Source: Arthrobacter endolithicus (GTDB taxonomy: Bacteria; Actinomycetota; Actinomycetes; Actinomycetales; Micrococcaceae). From it: a stretch of DNA of 64,000 bases. Below, one piece after another: positions 62,974 to 64,000 of the stretch (position 1 is the stretch's first letter; the number at the start of each line of letters is the position of its first letter). The notes under the pieces are model-generated. The model made no database searches. It saw nothing but the letters and a program-made list of their open reading frames with translations, and was not told the origin of the DNA. Where the stretch lies: the NCBI RefSeq assembly GCF_026627425.1, contig NZ_JAPNLH010000004.1:1-64000 (forward strand), read 5' to 3'. A program made the translations under genes and the position numbers.

Positions 62974-64000
62974 GTGGAGATTGATCGGGAGAATCTGGCT
63001 CAGGTGCTGGCCGCGATCACCGCGAAGTATCCGCGCCGGGTCCAGCGCGCAGGCCTCGGCGACAACGGCAGTACTGCCGGGTGCGGGACCGCTCAACCCG
63101 AGGGCAGCGGCGCAGCGAACCCGGCCGCTCCTGCTGCTCCTGCTGCTCCTGCTGGTGCCCCGGCTACTGCCGGTGTTGCTGTTCCTGCGTGTCCCGTTTG
63201 TTCTGTTGATGGTTTTCCTGTTGGTGGTCCGTCGGCGGGGATGGTGGCCCGGTTGGAATTGATTGATTCGTTGTTGGCGGAGGTGTTGGGGACGGATCCG
63301 CAGGCGGTGTCGCCGGAGGCGTGGTTGTCGGTGATTGGTGTGTCTGAGGGGACACGGCGTCGGTTGGATGCGGTGTATTTGCGAAGTGTCGCGGCAGCGG
63401 ATCAGTGTGGGGCCGCGGCGTTGTCGGGGATCGGGACGAAGAACGTGCGCGAGTTCCTGGTTCATGGGGTCGGGGTGGAGCCGGGGCGGGCGAAGGCCGA
63501 GGTGGAAGCGGCCCGCGCCCTCCATACCGGGCCTGGCAGCAGGAATGGTCCCGGTTTTTTGGTGCGTGAGGTGGAGTTGGGGGGCGGGCCGTTGGCGTTG
63601 CTGGGTGCCCGGTTGGCGGCCGGGGATATCACGGCCGGGCATGTGAAGACGGGGGTGCGGGTGTTGGAGAAGGTCCCGGCCCGGATCATTACCGAGGAGA
63701 CGTCGGAGCGGATGGGGGAGTATCTGGCCCGGCAGGCTCCGACGCTGCGTAGTGATGATTTCCGTCGGTTCGCTGAGCAGGTCATCCGGCTTTGCCAGGC
63801 CGATACGGGGGATCATTATGATCCGGAGTCGGTGATGCGTCGTAAGTTCACGATGGGGGTGGATGTGACGGGGATGGTGCATGGTTCGTATCAGCTGGAC
63901 CCGGTCGCGGGGGCGGAGTTGATGGCGATCCTGAACCCGTTATCGGCTCCGCACCCGGATCAGCGGACCCCCGACGGGGACCTGGTCGCCGTTGATCAGC
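62974..64000 (+). CDS. DUF222 / 13E12-type HNH endonuclease-family protein, partial
   Basis: An open frame from a GTG at 62974 that runs off the right edge (342 codons visible). After a short N-terminus (MEIDRENLAQVLAAITAKYP) comes an Ala/Pro linker with PAAPAAPAAPAG. Then follows a DUF222 region with MVARLELIDSLLAEVLG, AWLSVIGVSEGTRRRLDAVYLR, LVREVELGGGPLALLGARLAAGDITAGHV and PTLRSDDFRRFAEQVI. DUF222 usually precedes an HNH nuclease domain, which would lie beyond the window. Actinobacteria often carry many copies of such genes. Third-position T/G use (TTG, GTG, GGT) is heavier than in its neighbours. The start is uncertain; GAGAGG lies 12 bases upstream of the chosen GTG. Confidence 0.85.
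   Translation, partial: MEIDRENLAQVLAAITAKYPRRVQRAGLGDNGSTAGCGTAQPEGSGAANPAAPAAPAAPAGAPATAGVAVPACPVCSVDGFPVGGPSAGMVARLELIDSLLAEVLGTDPQAVSPEAWLSVIGVSEGTRRRLDAVYLRSVAAADQCGAAALSGIGTKNVREFLVHGVGVEPGRAKAEVEAARALHTGPGSRNGPGFLVREVELGGGPLALLGARLAAGDITAGHVKTGVRVLEKVPARIITEETSERMGEYLARQAPTLRSDDFRRFAEQVIRLCQADTGDHYDPESVMRRKFTMGVDVTGMVHGSYQLDPVAGAELMAILNPLSAPHPDQRTPDGDLVAVDQ

Noticed and set aside
62749-63882. A 377-codon minus-strand open frame opposite the DUF222 gene
   Set aside because: It is rich in H, P, R and T as expected for the antisense of a high-GC gene, and the plus-strand frame has clear DUF222 features.

Overview
The window comes from a high-GC Gram-positive chromosome, most likely a member of the Micrococcales close to Arthrobacter (Micrococcaceae). 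The evidence is the many GTG starts, mycothione reductase, the GarA/FtsR block, the aroG/pknL/Rv2175c-like/idsA block, the parA-scpA-scpB-rluB-cmk-der block, and a DUF222/13E12-type gene at the right edge. The sequence is chromosomal and mostly ordinary housekeeping DNA. No prophage, transposase or CRISPR array was seen.

Layout. 0.1-3.2 kb: a NiCoT-type nickel/cobalt permease and a CycA-type glycine/D-alanine/D-serine permease, both on the minus strand. 3.3-9.8 kb: a promoter and a tandem glycine riboswitch ahead of gcvP-gcvT-gcvH and then sdaA. This is a glycine cleavage and serine deamination unit that stands back to back with cycA. 10.1-15.6 kb: a lipase-maturation-factor-like membrane protein and a 1288-residue secreted PKD protein that contains a perfect 624-bp internal duplication. 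15.7-18.7 kb: lutABC for lactate oxidation. 18.7-23.5 kb (minus): an amide channel, an FmdB zinc-ribbon protein, a formamidase and an FdhF/YdeP-type molybdoenzyme. Together these can take formamide to ammonia plus formate and then plausibly to CO2. 23.6-26.0 kb: an ABC ATPase with a DUF6297-type membrane partner.

26.3-33.9 kb is the conserved parA-scpA-scpB-rluB-tyrA-cmk-der run (chromosome condensation, rRNA modification, tyrosine synthesis, CMP kinase, ribosome GTPase). It is followed by tRNA-Pro(GGG) and a strong terminator. From 34.3 to 39.3 kb lies an accessory-looking segment: a flavin monooxygenase and a cassette of ribbon-helix-helix regulator, DUF4097 protein and DrrAB-like ABC exporter. 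The regulator has a leaderless promoter with a perfect palindrome between its -35 and -10 boxes. At 39.4 kb the conserved core resumes with a second gcvH, garA, ftsR, a bifunctional-nuclease-family gene and a MerR gene.

42.7-52.2 kb: an orphan ParA ATPase, pyruvate carboxylase, mycothione reductase, a FadD15-type acyl-CoA synthetase and a ROK glucokinase. 52.3-56.5 kb: a small membrane protein, an alpha/beta hydrolase, a PlsC acyltransferase and class II DAHP synthase. 56.6-62.6 kb: a PASTA Ser/Thr kinase, a LysM transglycosylase, an Rv2175c-like DNA-binding protein, a polyprenyl diphosphate synthase and a lipoprotein. The window ends inside a DUF222 gene.

The best leads are the palindromic leaderless promoter of the RHH/DUF4097/ABC cassette, the formamide operon whose -10 box is covered by a DtxR-like palindrome, the identical 624-bp domain repeat in the PKD protein, and the 84-bp repeats in the disordered N-terminus of RluB. 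All functional statements are from reading the sequence; no database search was run.
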